From: Blautia sp.
GTDB lineage: Bacteria; Bacillota; Clostridia; Lachnospirales; Lachnospiraceae
Direction of reading: 5' to 3'
DNA: 64,000 nt
Assembly (NCBI GenBank): GCA_021772055.1
Contig: JAETNR010000010.1
Location: 1-64,000 of the forward strand
Shown one piece after another: positions 17,001 through 24,952 of this stretch. Made by a program: the position numbers and the translations under genes. Numbering within the stretch: the first letter of the stretch is position 1; each line of letters opens with the position of its first letter. The notes beneath the pieces are model-generated. The model did no database searches. It was given only the letters and a program-made list of their open reading frames with translations, and was not told where the DNA came from.

Positions 17001-19154
17001 ATGGCACATAGTAATTTTGAAAAACCGGAATATTTTGTAAACAGAGAATTAAGCTGGCTGAAATTTGACGAAAGAGTATTAAGCGAGGCAAGGGACAAAA
17101 ACCTGCCGCTGTTTGACAGATTGAAATTTTTAAGTATTACGGCTTCCAATCTGGACGAATTCTTTATGGTGCGTGTGGCATCCCTGAAGGATCAGGTTCA
17201 CGCAGGCTATGAGAAGCCGGACATTGCCGGTATGACCCCGAAGGAACAGCTGAAGGAAATCAGTCTCAAGACCCATGATCTGGTACATGTGCAGTATAAT
17301 ACGCTGATGCGCTCTCTGCTTCCCCTTTTGGAAAAAGCGGGGCTTCACATGATCATGGAGCATGAAGAGCTTTCCCCGATACAGAAGGAATATGTGGACA
17401 GGTATTTTGAAGATAATGTTTATCCGGTGCTCACGCCCATGGCGATGGACTCTTCCAGGCCGTTTCCGCTGATTCGTAATAAAACACTGAACATCGGTGC
17501 CCTGATTGCGAAGAAAGACAAAAAGAAGGACAAGGATGGTCTGGAATTTGCCACGGTACAGGTTCCGTCCGTTCTTCCGAGAGTCATTGAGATTCCTTCC
17601 GGCAAAGGTGGCGTAAGGGCTGTGATCCTGCTGGAGGAGATCATTGAGCGCAATATTGGCAAGCTGTTTTTGAGCAATGATGTTGTCTGTGCGCATCCCT
17701 ACCGGATCATGCGAAATGCGGATCTGACCATTGACGAGGATGAGGCAGAGGACCTTCTGGTGGAAATCCAGAAAAAGCTGAAAAAACGACAGTGGGGCGA
17801 GGTGATCCGTCTGGAAGTGGAAGAGAAGATGGATAAGCGCTTGCTGAAAATTCTGAAAACAGAGTTTGACATTAAAAGTGAGGATATTTTCTCCATCAGC
17901 GGCCCCATTGACCTGACAATGCTGATGAAGGTTTATGGCCTGGAGGGATTTGAGGAGCACAAGACACCAAAATATACGCCGGCTCCTGTGATGGCATTTC
18001 AGAATGAGAAGGATATTTTCCAGGTGATCCGCGAAGGAGATGTATTCCTGCATCATCCCTATATGAGTTTTGACCCGGTGGTAAACTTTGTGCGCCAGGC
18101 TTCCAAGGATCCGGATGTGCTTGCGATTAAGCAGACGCTTTACCGTGTCAGCGGAAATTCTCCCATTATTGCCGCCCTTGCACAGGCTGCGGAGAATGGA
18201 AAACAGGTTTCGGTTCTTGTGGAGCTGAAAGCAAGATTTGACGAGGAACACAACATTGTCTGGGCGAAAATGCTGGAAAAAGCGGGCTGCCATGTGATTT
18301 ACGGCCTTGTTGGCCTGAAGACCCACAGCAAGATCACTCTGGTGGTAAGAAGGGAAGACACGGGAATCCGAAGGTATGTACATATGGCAACGGGGAATTA
18401 CAATGATTCCACTGCAAAGCTTTATACAGACTGCGGTATATTTACCTGTGACGAGCGCTTTGGGGAGGATGCCACTGCTGTATTTAACATGCTTTCCGGT
18501 TATTCTGAGCCGAAACGCTGGAATAAGCTGATTGTGGCACCCATCTGGATGAAAGACCGCTTCATAAAGCTGATCGACAGGGAAGCGAAAAATGCAAAGA
18601 ACGGACTTCCCGCTTATATCAGGGCAAAAATGAATTCTCTGTGTGACCCGGCCATCATGGCTGCTCTTTATCATGCGTCTTCCTGCGGCGTACAGATCGA
18701 GCTCCTGGTACGAGGGATCTGCTGTCTGAAGGTGGGAATCCCGGGCGTGAGCGAGAATATCCATGTCCGCTCTATTGTGGGCGAGTTCCTGGAACACAGC
18801 CGTATCTTCTGCTTCTGCAACGGAGGAGAGGAAGCTGTCTATATGGGAAGCGCGGACTGGATGCCCCGTAATCTGGACCGCAGGGTGGAAATCGTGTTCC
18901 CGGTAGAGGATGAGAAGATCAGGGCGGAAGCGATTCATGTGCTGGATCTGGAGTTTAAGGATAATGTAAAAGCACACCTTCTCCAGCCGGACGGCACCTA
19001 TGAAAAGCCGGATAAGAGAGGAAAAGTGCTGATGAATTCCCAGATGGAATTCTGCCGGGAGGCACAGGAAATGGCTGCAAAGAATAAAAAAGCTGCAAAA
19101 GAACACTCCAGATTGTTTATTCCTGCCGAACCGGCGGAGGATGTGGAAGAGTAA
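17001..19154 (+). CDS. ppk1: Polyphosphate kinase 1
   Basis: Makes polyphosphate from ATP, 717 residues. All four PPK1 regions are present: N-terminal helical domain (NRELSWLKFDERVL), the head domain, and two phospholipase-D-like C-terminal domains. The autophosphorylated histidine is H461 in VHMATGNYN, followed by the KLYTDCGIFT segment, and the second conserved block lies near IYMGSADWMPRNLDRRVE. The ATG at 17001 follows GAGGTGGG and comes 13 bases after ppx. Synthesis and degradation enzymes are thus side by side. Confidence 0.97.
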   Translation: MAHSNFEKPEYFVNRELSWLKFDERVLSEARDKNLPLFDRLKFLSITASNLDEFFMVRVASLKDQVHAGYEKPDIAGMTPKEQLKEISLKTHDLVHVQYNTLMRSLLPLLEKAGLHMIMEHEELSPIQKEYVDRYFEDNVYPVLTPMAMDSSRPFPLIRNKTLNIGALIAKKDKKKDKDGLEFATVQVPSVLPRVIEIPSGKGGVRAVILLEEIIERNIGKLFLSNDVVCAHPYRIMRNADLTIDEDEAEDLLVEIQKKLKKRQWGEVIRLEVEEKMDKRLLKILKTEFDIKSEDIFSISGPIDLTMLMKVYGLEGFEEHKTPKYTPAPVMAFQNEKDIFQVIREGDVFLHHPYMSFDPVVNFVRQASKDPDVLAIKQTLYRVSGNSPIIAALAQAAENGKQVSVLVELKARFDEEHNIVWAKMLEKAGCHVIYGLVGLKTHSKITLVVRREDTGIRRYVHMATGNYNDSTAKLYTDCGIFTCDERFGEDATAVFNMLSGYSEPKRWNKLIVAPIWMKDRFIKLIDREAKNAKNGLPAYIRAKMNSLCDPAIMAALYHASSCGVQIELLVRGICCLKVGIPGVSENIHVRSIVGEFLEHSRIFCFCNGGEEAVYMGSADWMPRNLDRRVEIVFPVEDEKIRAEAIHVLDLEFKDNVKAHLLQPDGTYEKPDKRGKVLMNSQMEFCREAQEMAAKNKKAAKEHSRLFIPAEPAEDVEE

Positions 19155-19168
19155 ATGGAATTTTGGCT

Positions 19169-19195
19169 CGTTACTGGGAACGGAGTGAACAGTAA
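19169..19195. repeat. Dispersed 26-nt palindromic repeat, copy 1
   Basis: The 26 bases 19170-19195 (GTTACTGGGAACGG ... AGTGAACAGTAA) recur exactly at 40285-40310. The ends GTTACTG / CAGTAA(C) are inverted, so RNA from either strand can form a stem with a 13-nt loop. This copy lies 15 bases after ppk1 and might also act as a processing or termination structure. Confidence 0.75.
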
Positions 19196-19218
19196 AGGAG
19201 TTTTTTGCGAATTTTTTC

Positions 19219-19247
19219 TTGTCTCATGAAGCAGATTCCTGTATACT
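19219..19247 (+). promoter_or_regulatory. Promoter of GGDEF/EAL gene
   Basis: TTGTCT (19219-19224), a 17-base spacer, TATACT (19242-19247). It leaves a leader of about 60 bases before the ATG at 19314, with AGAGGGACGAG as a weak ribosome site. Confidence 0.6.
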
Positions 19248-19313
19248 TAAAAGTAACTTATGACAGTTTTGGGGCAGAATCGGTAGTTTATAGGGAATAA
19301 AGAGGGACGAGAT

Positions 19314-21431
19314 ATGGATCAGGGATTTTTCCAGTGGAAAACATTTGCAGAAGCCCATGGAAATCTTGCATTTCCAATGGATGTCAGTGAAGAATTATTT
19401 TTGGTGAACCTGAAGGAAAGTAAGATATGGCTAACAAGGAAATTATGGTTGCTTCTGTTTGGCGGGATCCGGGAAAAGGCAGCGGAGGTTTCCTTTGAGG
19501 AATTCGGGAAACTTCTGTTGGAAGGCGGACGCCATGTATTTGAACAGGAAATGGAAAGAATGAGGACAGGAAAGGCGGAGAATGTAAGCTTTCATCTGGC
19601 GGTAAATGTTCCGGATGGCTGTCTGAACACAGTGGTATATATTTACCGTCTGGAAGAGGAGGGCTATCTCCTTGGATTTTTGTCCGTGGATTATGAATCA
19701 GGGCAGGAGTATGAAGAAAACCTGCAGCAGGCGGTAAGGCAGCTTCAGCACGTGCGGTCTGTAAACGAACTGATCCTTGAGGGCGCAACGGATTATATTT
19801 ACCAGCTGGATGTGGTGAATAATGTCTGCACCTTTTCTTCCAAGTCACTGGAGGTACTAGATCTGGAGTCGCCTACTTTTTCGGATGCCATGAACCGGAT
19901 CCTGGCGTTCATCGTGCCGGAGGACAGGCAGATATTCCTGGACTCCTATATTCCGTTTCTGACAGGCCAGTCAGAATATCATACTGCACAGTACCGTGTA
20001 AAGACGAAGCAGGGAGATATTATGTGGATCTCCTGCCACGGAAAAGGGATGCATGATGAAGAAGGCCGTCCTTTGATGATCGCCGGTTCGTTGATGGATA
20101 TCACAGAAGAGAAAAAGAGCGAAGAAAAAATCAACAAAATGTTGTATGAGGATCTGCTCACCGGGCTGAAAAACCGCAGATGCTTTGAAAAAGAGATGGA
20201 AACATACCTGAAGTCCCCTGATGTAAGAGGCAGCTTTCTTTTAATGAATATCCGGCGTTTTAAGCTTTTTAACGAAATGTTCGGACACAGTTTCGGCAAT
20301 CAGGTACTGAAGGAATTTTCCTATATGCTGGGCCTGTACTTTCCCAATGCCCTGGGAATCTACCGGTTCAGCGGAGATGAATTCCTGGTACATCTTAAGG
20401 AATGGGACAGTAAGAGGATTCTTGCATACCTGATGCCATTCCAGGAAAATCTGAAAAAGACCAGGGAGGTGCAGGGGCACTCTGTCTATATTAATACCTA
20501 CGTTGCGATTACCCTTTATCCTGAGCACGGAAAAAGCGTGGAGGAACTTTTAAACCACGCAAACCAGTGTATTTACCGGATGTCCCGTGAAGAAAAGGAT
20601 GGAATCAGCTTTTTTTCCGGACAGACTGGAAATGAGATTTCCCAGCAATATCTTTTGGAAAATGAACTGCGTAAAGATATTCAGAATGATTTTGAACATT
20701 TCCGGGTGGTATTTCAGCCTATTGTAGACTCAGAAGAAACGGGAGACTGCTGGATGGGGGCCGAGGCGCTTTTGAGATACAATAATCCTGCAATTCCGGA
20801 ATTACAGCAAATGGAAATGATCCGGACTCTGGAATACTCCGGACTGATCTTAACTGTGGGTCGCTGGGTATTATCCAAGGCAATCAGGGAATACGCAAAA
20901 TGGGGCCACAAGAATCAAAAAGTGGTGGTTCATGTGAATATTGCCGCGCAGCAGGTATCGGACGCCGGTCTGGTGCAGTTTATCAGCGATGAATGTGAGA
21001 AAGCGGGAATCTCTCCCAGTGCATTGGTTCTGGAACTGACAGAAACTTCCCTGTTCAGCAGCTTTGATATGGCGAAAAAGTTCTGTGAGTCAGTGCTGGC
21101 CATCGGCGCAGGAGTTGCCCTGGATGATTTCGGAACAGGATACTCAGGATTTCGGTATCTTCGGAATCTTCCCATCAGTGAAATAAAGATTGATCTGGAG
21201 TATATCCGCAATCTTCCGGAGAACCGCTATAATCAGATCGTGGTTTCGTTTTTGCATGAACTGTCAGAAGAAATGGGATATGTGCTTTGTGCGGAAGGGG
21301 TAGAAACAGAGAAGGAACTGAAGCTTCTGAAGAGCATGGGAGTTTCCGTAATACAGGGATTCTACTTTGAACGTCCAATGGAAGCGGAAGTGATCCGCAA
21401 GGAGTTTGTAAACCATCAGGGAAATGCCTGA
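19314..21431 (+). CDS. PAS-GGDEF-EAL cyclic-di-GMP signalling protein
   Basis: A 705-residue soluble protein with no membrane segment. Residues 1-130 are an unassigned sensory region; about 140-270 read as a PAS domain; about 275-440 GGDEF; about 455-700 EAL. The EAL half keeps its catalytic set: E484-A-L, ELTETSLF, D604-D605 in DDFGTGYSG, KIDLEY, EGVE and QGFYF, so c-di-GMP phosphodiesterase activity is likely. The GGDEF half is altered: S353-G-D-E-F, and N312 where the first metal-binding Asp normally stands; the usual GD pair reads GN (FGNQVLK). A regulatory GTP-binding rather than cyclase role is probable. It stands alone in its transcript. Confidence 0.92.
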   Translation: MDQGFFQWKTFAEAHGNLAFPMDVSEELFLVNLKESKIWLTRKLWLLLFGGIREKAAEVSFEEFGKLLLEGGRHVFEQEMERMRTGKAENVSFHLAVNVPDGCLNTVVYIYRLEEEGYLLGFLSVDYESGQEYEENLQQAVRQLQHVRSVNELILEGATDYIYQLDVVNNVCTFSSKSLEVLDLESPTFSDAMNRILAFIVPEDRQIFLDSYIPFLTGQSEYHTAQYRVKTKQGDIMWISCHGKGMHDEEGRPLMIAGSLMDITEEKKSEEKINKMLYEDLLTGLKNRRCFEKEMETYLKSPDVRGSFLLMNIRRFKLFNEMFGHSFGNQVLKEFSYMLGLYFPNALGIYRFSGDEFLVHLKEWDSKRILAYLMPFQENLKKTREVQGHSVYINTYVAITLYPEHGKSVEELLNHANQCIYRMSREEKDGISFFSGQTGNEISQQYLLENELRKDIQNDFEHFRVVFQPIVDSEETGDCWMGAEALLRYNNPAIPELQQMEMIRTLEYSGLILTVGRWVLSKAIREYAKWGHKNQKVVVHVNIAAQQVSDAGLVQFISDECEKAGISPSALVLELTETSLFSSFDMAKKFCESVLAIGAGVALDDFGTGYSGFRYLRNLPISEIKIDLEYIRNLPENRYNQIVVSFLHELSEEMGYVLCAEGVETEKELKLLKSMGVSVIQGFYFERPMEAEVIRKEFVNHQGNA

Positions 21432-21439
21432 AATAATGA

Positions 21440-21477
21440 AAAAGTTCCGGCTCTTGTGCAGGGCCGGAACTTTTTTT
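21440..21477. terminator. Bidirectional terminator
   Basis: AAAAGTTCCGGC (21440-21451) pairs with GCCGGAACTTTT (21463-21474), followed by more T on the plus strand and A-rich sequence, hence U-rich, on the minus. It ends both the GGDEF/EAL gene and the convergent MATE gene. Confidence 0.88.
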
Positions 21478-22828
21478 ACAGTAATTTTTGTTCTTTCATG
21501 ATTCGTACAAAGGATACCAGCAGAAATACCATGCAGATCAGCCAGGTGAAAGGTTCCGCAATGGAAGCTCCCAAGTACCCCCACAGAGGGACAAAGACAA
21601 AAGCAGCCAGTACCTTGAAGATCAGTTCCAGAGAACTGGAGACCAGAGGCAGGATCTTATGCCCAATGCCCTGGAGGGACGTTCTTAAAATCAAAAGGAC
21701 ACCTAATGGAAAGAAGAAAACCATATTGATCCGAAGATTCATAAGAGCATTGGCCATGATCACCGGATTGCTGCTTCCGGTCAGGGCATAAATGATGGGC
21801 TCTGCAAACAGCAGAAGGACAACCAGAAACAGGGCGGACCAGATAAGGCTTACAAGGCTGGATTTCTGAATTCCCTCTTTGATCCGTTTCATGTTCCCTG
21901 CTCCATAATTCTGGCTTACAAAGGTGGCATTGGCGCTGGCAATGCTGGCAAGGGGCATGTTTGCAATGAGCACTATTTTTCTTGCCGCTGTGTGGGCGGC
22001 AATAATGTCCGTTCCCAGTGTATTGATCGCTCCCTGCAGGGTCACGGAACCGATGGAAAAGATGGAGTTCATCAATCCCATGGACAGCCCGGTGCTTAAA
22101 AGATCCGAGATCAGCCTTGGCTGATAGGCAAAGTGCCTTTTGGACGGCAGCATAAAACGGTAACGGCGGAAAATATGTATCACGCACAACAGGGTGGAAA
22201 TCACCTGCGCCAGAACAGTGGCCAGGGCAATGCCTGCCACACCTGCGTGAACGACTGTTACAAAGAAAAGGTCCATCAACAGGTTGATGCAGCAGGAAAA
22301 AATCAAAAAGTACAAAGGCGTCCGGCTGTTTCCCACAGCACGCAGAAGCCCGGATGCCATATTGTAAAAAAGTGTTGCCGCCATTCCAGCCAGAACGATC
22401 CGTATGTAGGTATAGGCTTCTGCAAAGACATCCTGGGGCGTACGGATCAAATACAGCAAAGGCTTGGTAAATACCAGCGTCAATGTGGTAAATACCAGGG
22501 CTGAAACTAAATTCAAAAGAAAACTCCAGGCTACGGCGGATTTCATCTGCTCTTCATCCCTGGCTCCAAAGGTCCGGGATATCAAAACTCCGTAGCCATT
22601 ATTCATACCGTTGGCAAAGCCAATGACCAGGCCGGTGATGGATCCGGTAAGGCCGATGGCAGCCAGGGCTTTTTCTCCCAAATTGTGACTGGCAATCATG
22701 GTGTCTCCGATATTGTAGCACTGCTGAAAGAAATTGCTGATAAACAATGGTATGGCAAAAACCATAATATTCCGAAAGATGTTTCCGGTGGTCATATCCC
22801 GGGTTTTTCCTTTCTGAATAGAACTCAT
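21476..22828 (-). CDS. MATE-family multidrug/cation antiporter
   Basis: A 450-residue membrane exporter with about twelve hydrophobic segments in the MATE arrangement. The N-terminal signature IPLFISNFFQQCYNIGDTMIA and the second-half SQNYGAGN and PLASIASANATFVSQ segments mark the NorM/DinF-like branch. It would use a Na+ or H+ gradient to expel organic cations; substrates cannot be read from sequence. GGGAGAAAAG precedes the ATG. The promoter carries an inverted-repeat operator of the MerR/AdhR type, so expression is probably induced by a reactive or toxic compound. Confidence 0.92.
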   Translation of the reverse strand: MSSIQKGKTRDMTTGNIFRNIMVFAIPLFISNFFQQCYNIGDTMIASHNLGEKALAAIGLTGSITGLVIGFANGMNNGYGVLISRTFGARDEEQMKSAVAWSFLLNLVSALVFTTLTLVFTKPLLYLIRTPQDVFAEAYTYIRIVLAGMAATLFYNMASGLLRAVGNSRTPLYFLIFSCCINLLMDLFFVTVVHAGVAGIALATVLAQVISTLLCVIHIFRRYRFMLPSKRHFAYQPRLISDLLSTGLSMGLMNSIFSIGSVTLQGAINTLGTDIIAAHTAARKIVLIANMPLASIASANATFVSQNYGAGNMKRIKEGIQKSSLVSLIWSALFLVVLLLFAEPIIYALTGSSNPVIMANALMNLRINMVFFFPLGVLLILRTSLQGIGHKILPLVSSSLELIFKVLAAFVFVPLWGYLGASIAEPFTWLICMVFLLVSFVRIMKEQKLL

Positions 22829-22889
22829 AACTTTTCTCCCTTCTTACTGACAGGTTTTTTCGGCGCTGATTCCATTGCGCACGTCTTAT

Positions 22890-22920
22890 AGAATACAACT
22901 TAAAGTTTGCTTTAAGTCAA
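22890..22920 (-). promoter_or_regulatory. MATE promoter with MerR-type operator (CTTAAAG-N4-CTTTAAG)
   Basis: On the minus strand: TTGACT (22920-22915), a 19-base spacer, TATTCT (22895-22890). The spacer contains the inverted repeat CTTAAAG (22899-22905) - 4 bases - CTTTAAG (22910-22916); with flanking A and T the arms are 8 bp. A 19-bp spacer with a centred dyad is the hallmark of MerR-family activated promoters. The CTTAAAG-N4-CTTTAAG sequence is the one I recall for AdhR of Bacillus subtilis, an aldehyde/electrophile sensor. No merR-type gene lies in the window. Confidence 0.7.
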
Positions 22921-22989
22921 GCTTTCCCTGCAAAATTTCACAAAATTTTCACAAAATATGAAAGAAGGAGAACGGTTATTTTTTGGACA

Positions 22990-24633
22990 CTACAGTTTTA
23001 AAATACGAAACTGATCTTTCACAAGCTTCAGCCTGGTTGCCGGATCCATTTTGGGCAGGGGCCAGGGAAGGTAATCCTTGTCTCTGGATTCCTCCGGTAT
23101 TTCCGGAACAGGATAGATCTGATCCTTATGTACAGAAGGACAGTCGATCCATTTCCCGCGAAGACAGGAGAGGGAGCGGCTGAGAACCATGGAAACCGCG
23201 GATAGACCAAAATGGAAAAAATGTTCATTTTTCAGTGAAAGCAGTGGAAACGGTATCTTCATAGCTGCGGTAGCTGCCAGCATACAGGCAGAGGGCGAGC
23301 AGCATCCGGGTGTTTTATAGCGTGCGGCATCCTCCAGAATGGAAGCACAGTTTCCTACTGTGAGAAGGGGCGTTTCCATAGCGCGGATCTCCTTTTCTGT
23401 GTAAGGCTTTCCGTCCCGGTCAAACCAGTAGCGCTTTCCGCTGATGGGAACCCCTCCTCCGATAATTATTGCCAAAGGAACGGAAAAGTCCTGCTTTGGA
23501 GCATAGATCACATAGTCAAATCCGGAGCGCAGGGCATTCAGGCAGCCTCCGTCACATGCCATTTCCAGCTCCCTGGCAAGACCGGGAGTAACGGCATCCG
23601 GGCTGGTGATCCTGGGGGCATGGGGCAGACAGTGCCCTGCAAGAACCAGGATATTAGGAAAGGTTTTATGGAATTCCTCATCCATCAGGGATGGATTGGC
23701 TCTTCGGAAAGAAAAAACAGGACAGTCTCCTGTGATCTGCACATCAGGAGCGCCAAAACCTCTTTTCCTGGCTTCTGTCAGAAGAGGGATGGTATCCGGA
23801 TCAATTCCCATAATGCGGGTAGCCACGGTATCGGTTTCCAGGGCATTGGTTCCGGAAATGATCACATGGGTATCCACCGGGTCTACCGGGGCAGGCGTAT
23901 TTCCTTCTCCGCCGATGATCCCGTCTATAATGGTAAGATCCGGTTTTAGAAGGTAGAGAAGGTCTGCAAGCTTTTTATTAATATAGTAATTATGATTCCG
24001 CTCCCGGAGCGCATAGGGAATGGTACCCATGGCATTTTTAAATCCAAGGGTAACTCCTGTATAAAGATTGGTCTTTAATTTCGGTACGGAAATATAACAG
24101 GCACGGCCGTCCACAATATCTTTATAAAGTTCCGGGATCAGGACCTCTTTCATAACCTCTGCCTTTGGAAGGAGATAGCGTACTACAGGGCAGGTTTCCA
24201 GGGTAACGAGACCTGTGTTATGGTGTCTGGCGATTCTGTCATATCCGGCAGTTTTAAAGCTGGTGCGGGTAGGCATGGGTTTCCCGGAAGATTCTGTGAT
24301 AATGATGTTTTTTTGAAACTGTTTCAGATAGGAAATAATGGCATCAAAAACCCTGGGATCCGTAGATTCCGGATAATCGCTGTCTTTCATTCCGCTTTTG
24401 TGGTATACGGAAACGAGATTGGGCTTTACGATCAGCTTTTCCGAGGACTTTAATTTCTTTGAAAAGCCGGTTTTTTGATCCAGAAGATTCAGATTCTGAT
24501 AAACGGTGTGATAGATGGCTTTGATATCCTTCCGTTTGTAATATTCCGTTGTTCCGTAATTCCGGGGAAGTGCGACATAATCCCTGCGGTAGTCCATTGC
24601 AGGCGCTCCGGTAATGACAACATGAGGTTCCAT
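22990..24633 (-). CDS. DUF362 domain protein
   Basis: A 547-residue soluble protein whose first 330 residues are a DUF362 domain: KLIVKPNLVS, IITESSGKP, YISVPKLKTNLYTGVTLGFKNAMG and IIDGIIGGEG are the usual blocks. Some DUF362 proteins carry ferredoxin clusters. Here there is no CxxCxxCxxxC motif, only a CCSPSAC-type cysteine group near residue 430. Reaction unknown. Its ATG follows AAAAGGAGAAC, only about 40 bases after the terminator of tRNA-Glu, and I see no separate promoter. It may be read through from the tRNA transcript. Confidence 0.82.
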   Translation of the reverse strand: MEPHVVITGAPAMDYRRDYVALPRNYGTTEYYKRKDIKAIYHTVYQNLNLLDQKTGFSKKLKSSEKLIVKPNLVSVYHKSGMKDSDYPESTDPRVFDAIISYLKQFQKNIIITESSGKPMPTRTSFKTAGYDRIARHHNTGLVTLETCPVVRYLLPKAEVMKEVLIPELYKDIVDGRACYISVPKLKTNLYTGVTLGFKNAMGTIPYALRERNHNYYINKKLADLLYLLKPDLTIIDGIIGGEGNTPAPVDPVDTHVIISGTNALETDTVATRIMGIDPDTIPLLTEARKRGFGAPDVQITGDCPVFSFRRANPSLMDEEFHKTFPNILVLAGHCLPHAPRITSPDAVTPGLARELEMACDGGCLNALRSGFDYVIYAPKQDFSVPLAIIIGGGVPISGKRYWFDRDGKPYTEKEIRAMETPLLTVGNCASILEDAARYKTPGCCSPSACMLAATAAMKIPFPLLSLKNEHFFHFGLSAVSMVLSRSLSCLRGKWIDCPSVHKDQIYPVPEIPEESRDKDYLPWPLPKMDPATRLKLVKDQFRILKL

Positions 24634-24676
24634 GGCTCCAGTTCTCCTTTTCTTTTGATAATTCGAAAAAAGAAAA

Positions 24677-24707
24677 ACCCAATTAAGTCTTAATGACTTA
24701 ATTGGGT
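24677..24707 (-). terminator. Terminator of tRNA-Glu
   Basis: ACCCAATTAAGTC (24677-24689) and GACTTAATTGGGT (24695-24707) form a 13-bp stem with a 5-nt loop. On the minus strand it is followed by TTTTTCTTTTTT. Confidence 0.88.
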
Positions 24708-24715
24708 TCTATCAG

Positions 24716-24787
24716 CAGCCAGTACGGGAATCGAACCCGTGTTTTCGCCGTGAGAGGGCGACGTCTTGACCCCTTGACCAACTGGCC
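24716..24787 (-). tRNA. tRNA-Glu (anticodon CUC)
   Basis: Minus-strand sequence begins GGCCAGTTGG and ends ACTGGCTG. The acceptor helix pairs (GGCCAGT with ACTGGCT, one G-U). The anticodon arm is TCGCC-CTCTCAC-GGCGA, giving anticodon CTC for codon GAG. The T arm ACGGGTTCGATTCCCGT is canonical. The discriminator is G, as usual for Glu tRNAs. CCA is not encoded and must be added by nucleotidyltransferase. Length 72 nt. Confidence 0.96.
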
Positions 24788-24807
24788 TTGTCCTAACCGA
24801 CTTGCTT

Positions 24808-24836
24808 AGTATATAACACTTTAAATAAAAATGCAA
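24808..24836 (-). promoter_or_regulatory. tRNA-Glu promoter
   Basis: On the minus strand: TTGCAT (24836-24831), a 17-base spacer, TATACT (24813-24808). Predicted start about 15 bases before the mature tRNA. Confidence 0.75.
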
Positions 24837-24882
24837 GTACTTTTTTTGATTTTTTTCGTTTTTCTTTTCATTTTAAAAATAC

Positions 24883-24912
24883 TTGCCAAATGACCCGGAA
24901 ATAGGGTATCAT
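24883..24912 (+). promoter_or_regulatory. Promoter of the topoisomerase genes
   Basis: TTGCCA (24883-24888), an 18-base spacer, TATCAT (24907-24912). It is divergent from the tRNA-Glu promoter; about 45 AT-rich bases lie between the two -35 elements. Confidence 0.6.
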
Positions 24913-24952
24913 AGTAGAACGAATGTTTGAGAAAAGAAAGGAAATGTAACCC

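Noticed and set aside
17130-19106. 658-codon open frame antisense to ppk1
   Set aside because: It mirrors ppk1 codon structure, has no ribosome site or family motifs, and ppk1 is unmistakable on the plus strand.
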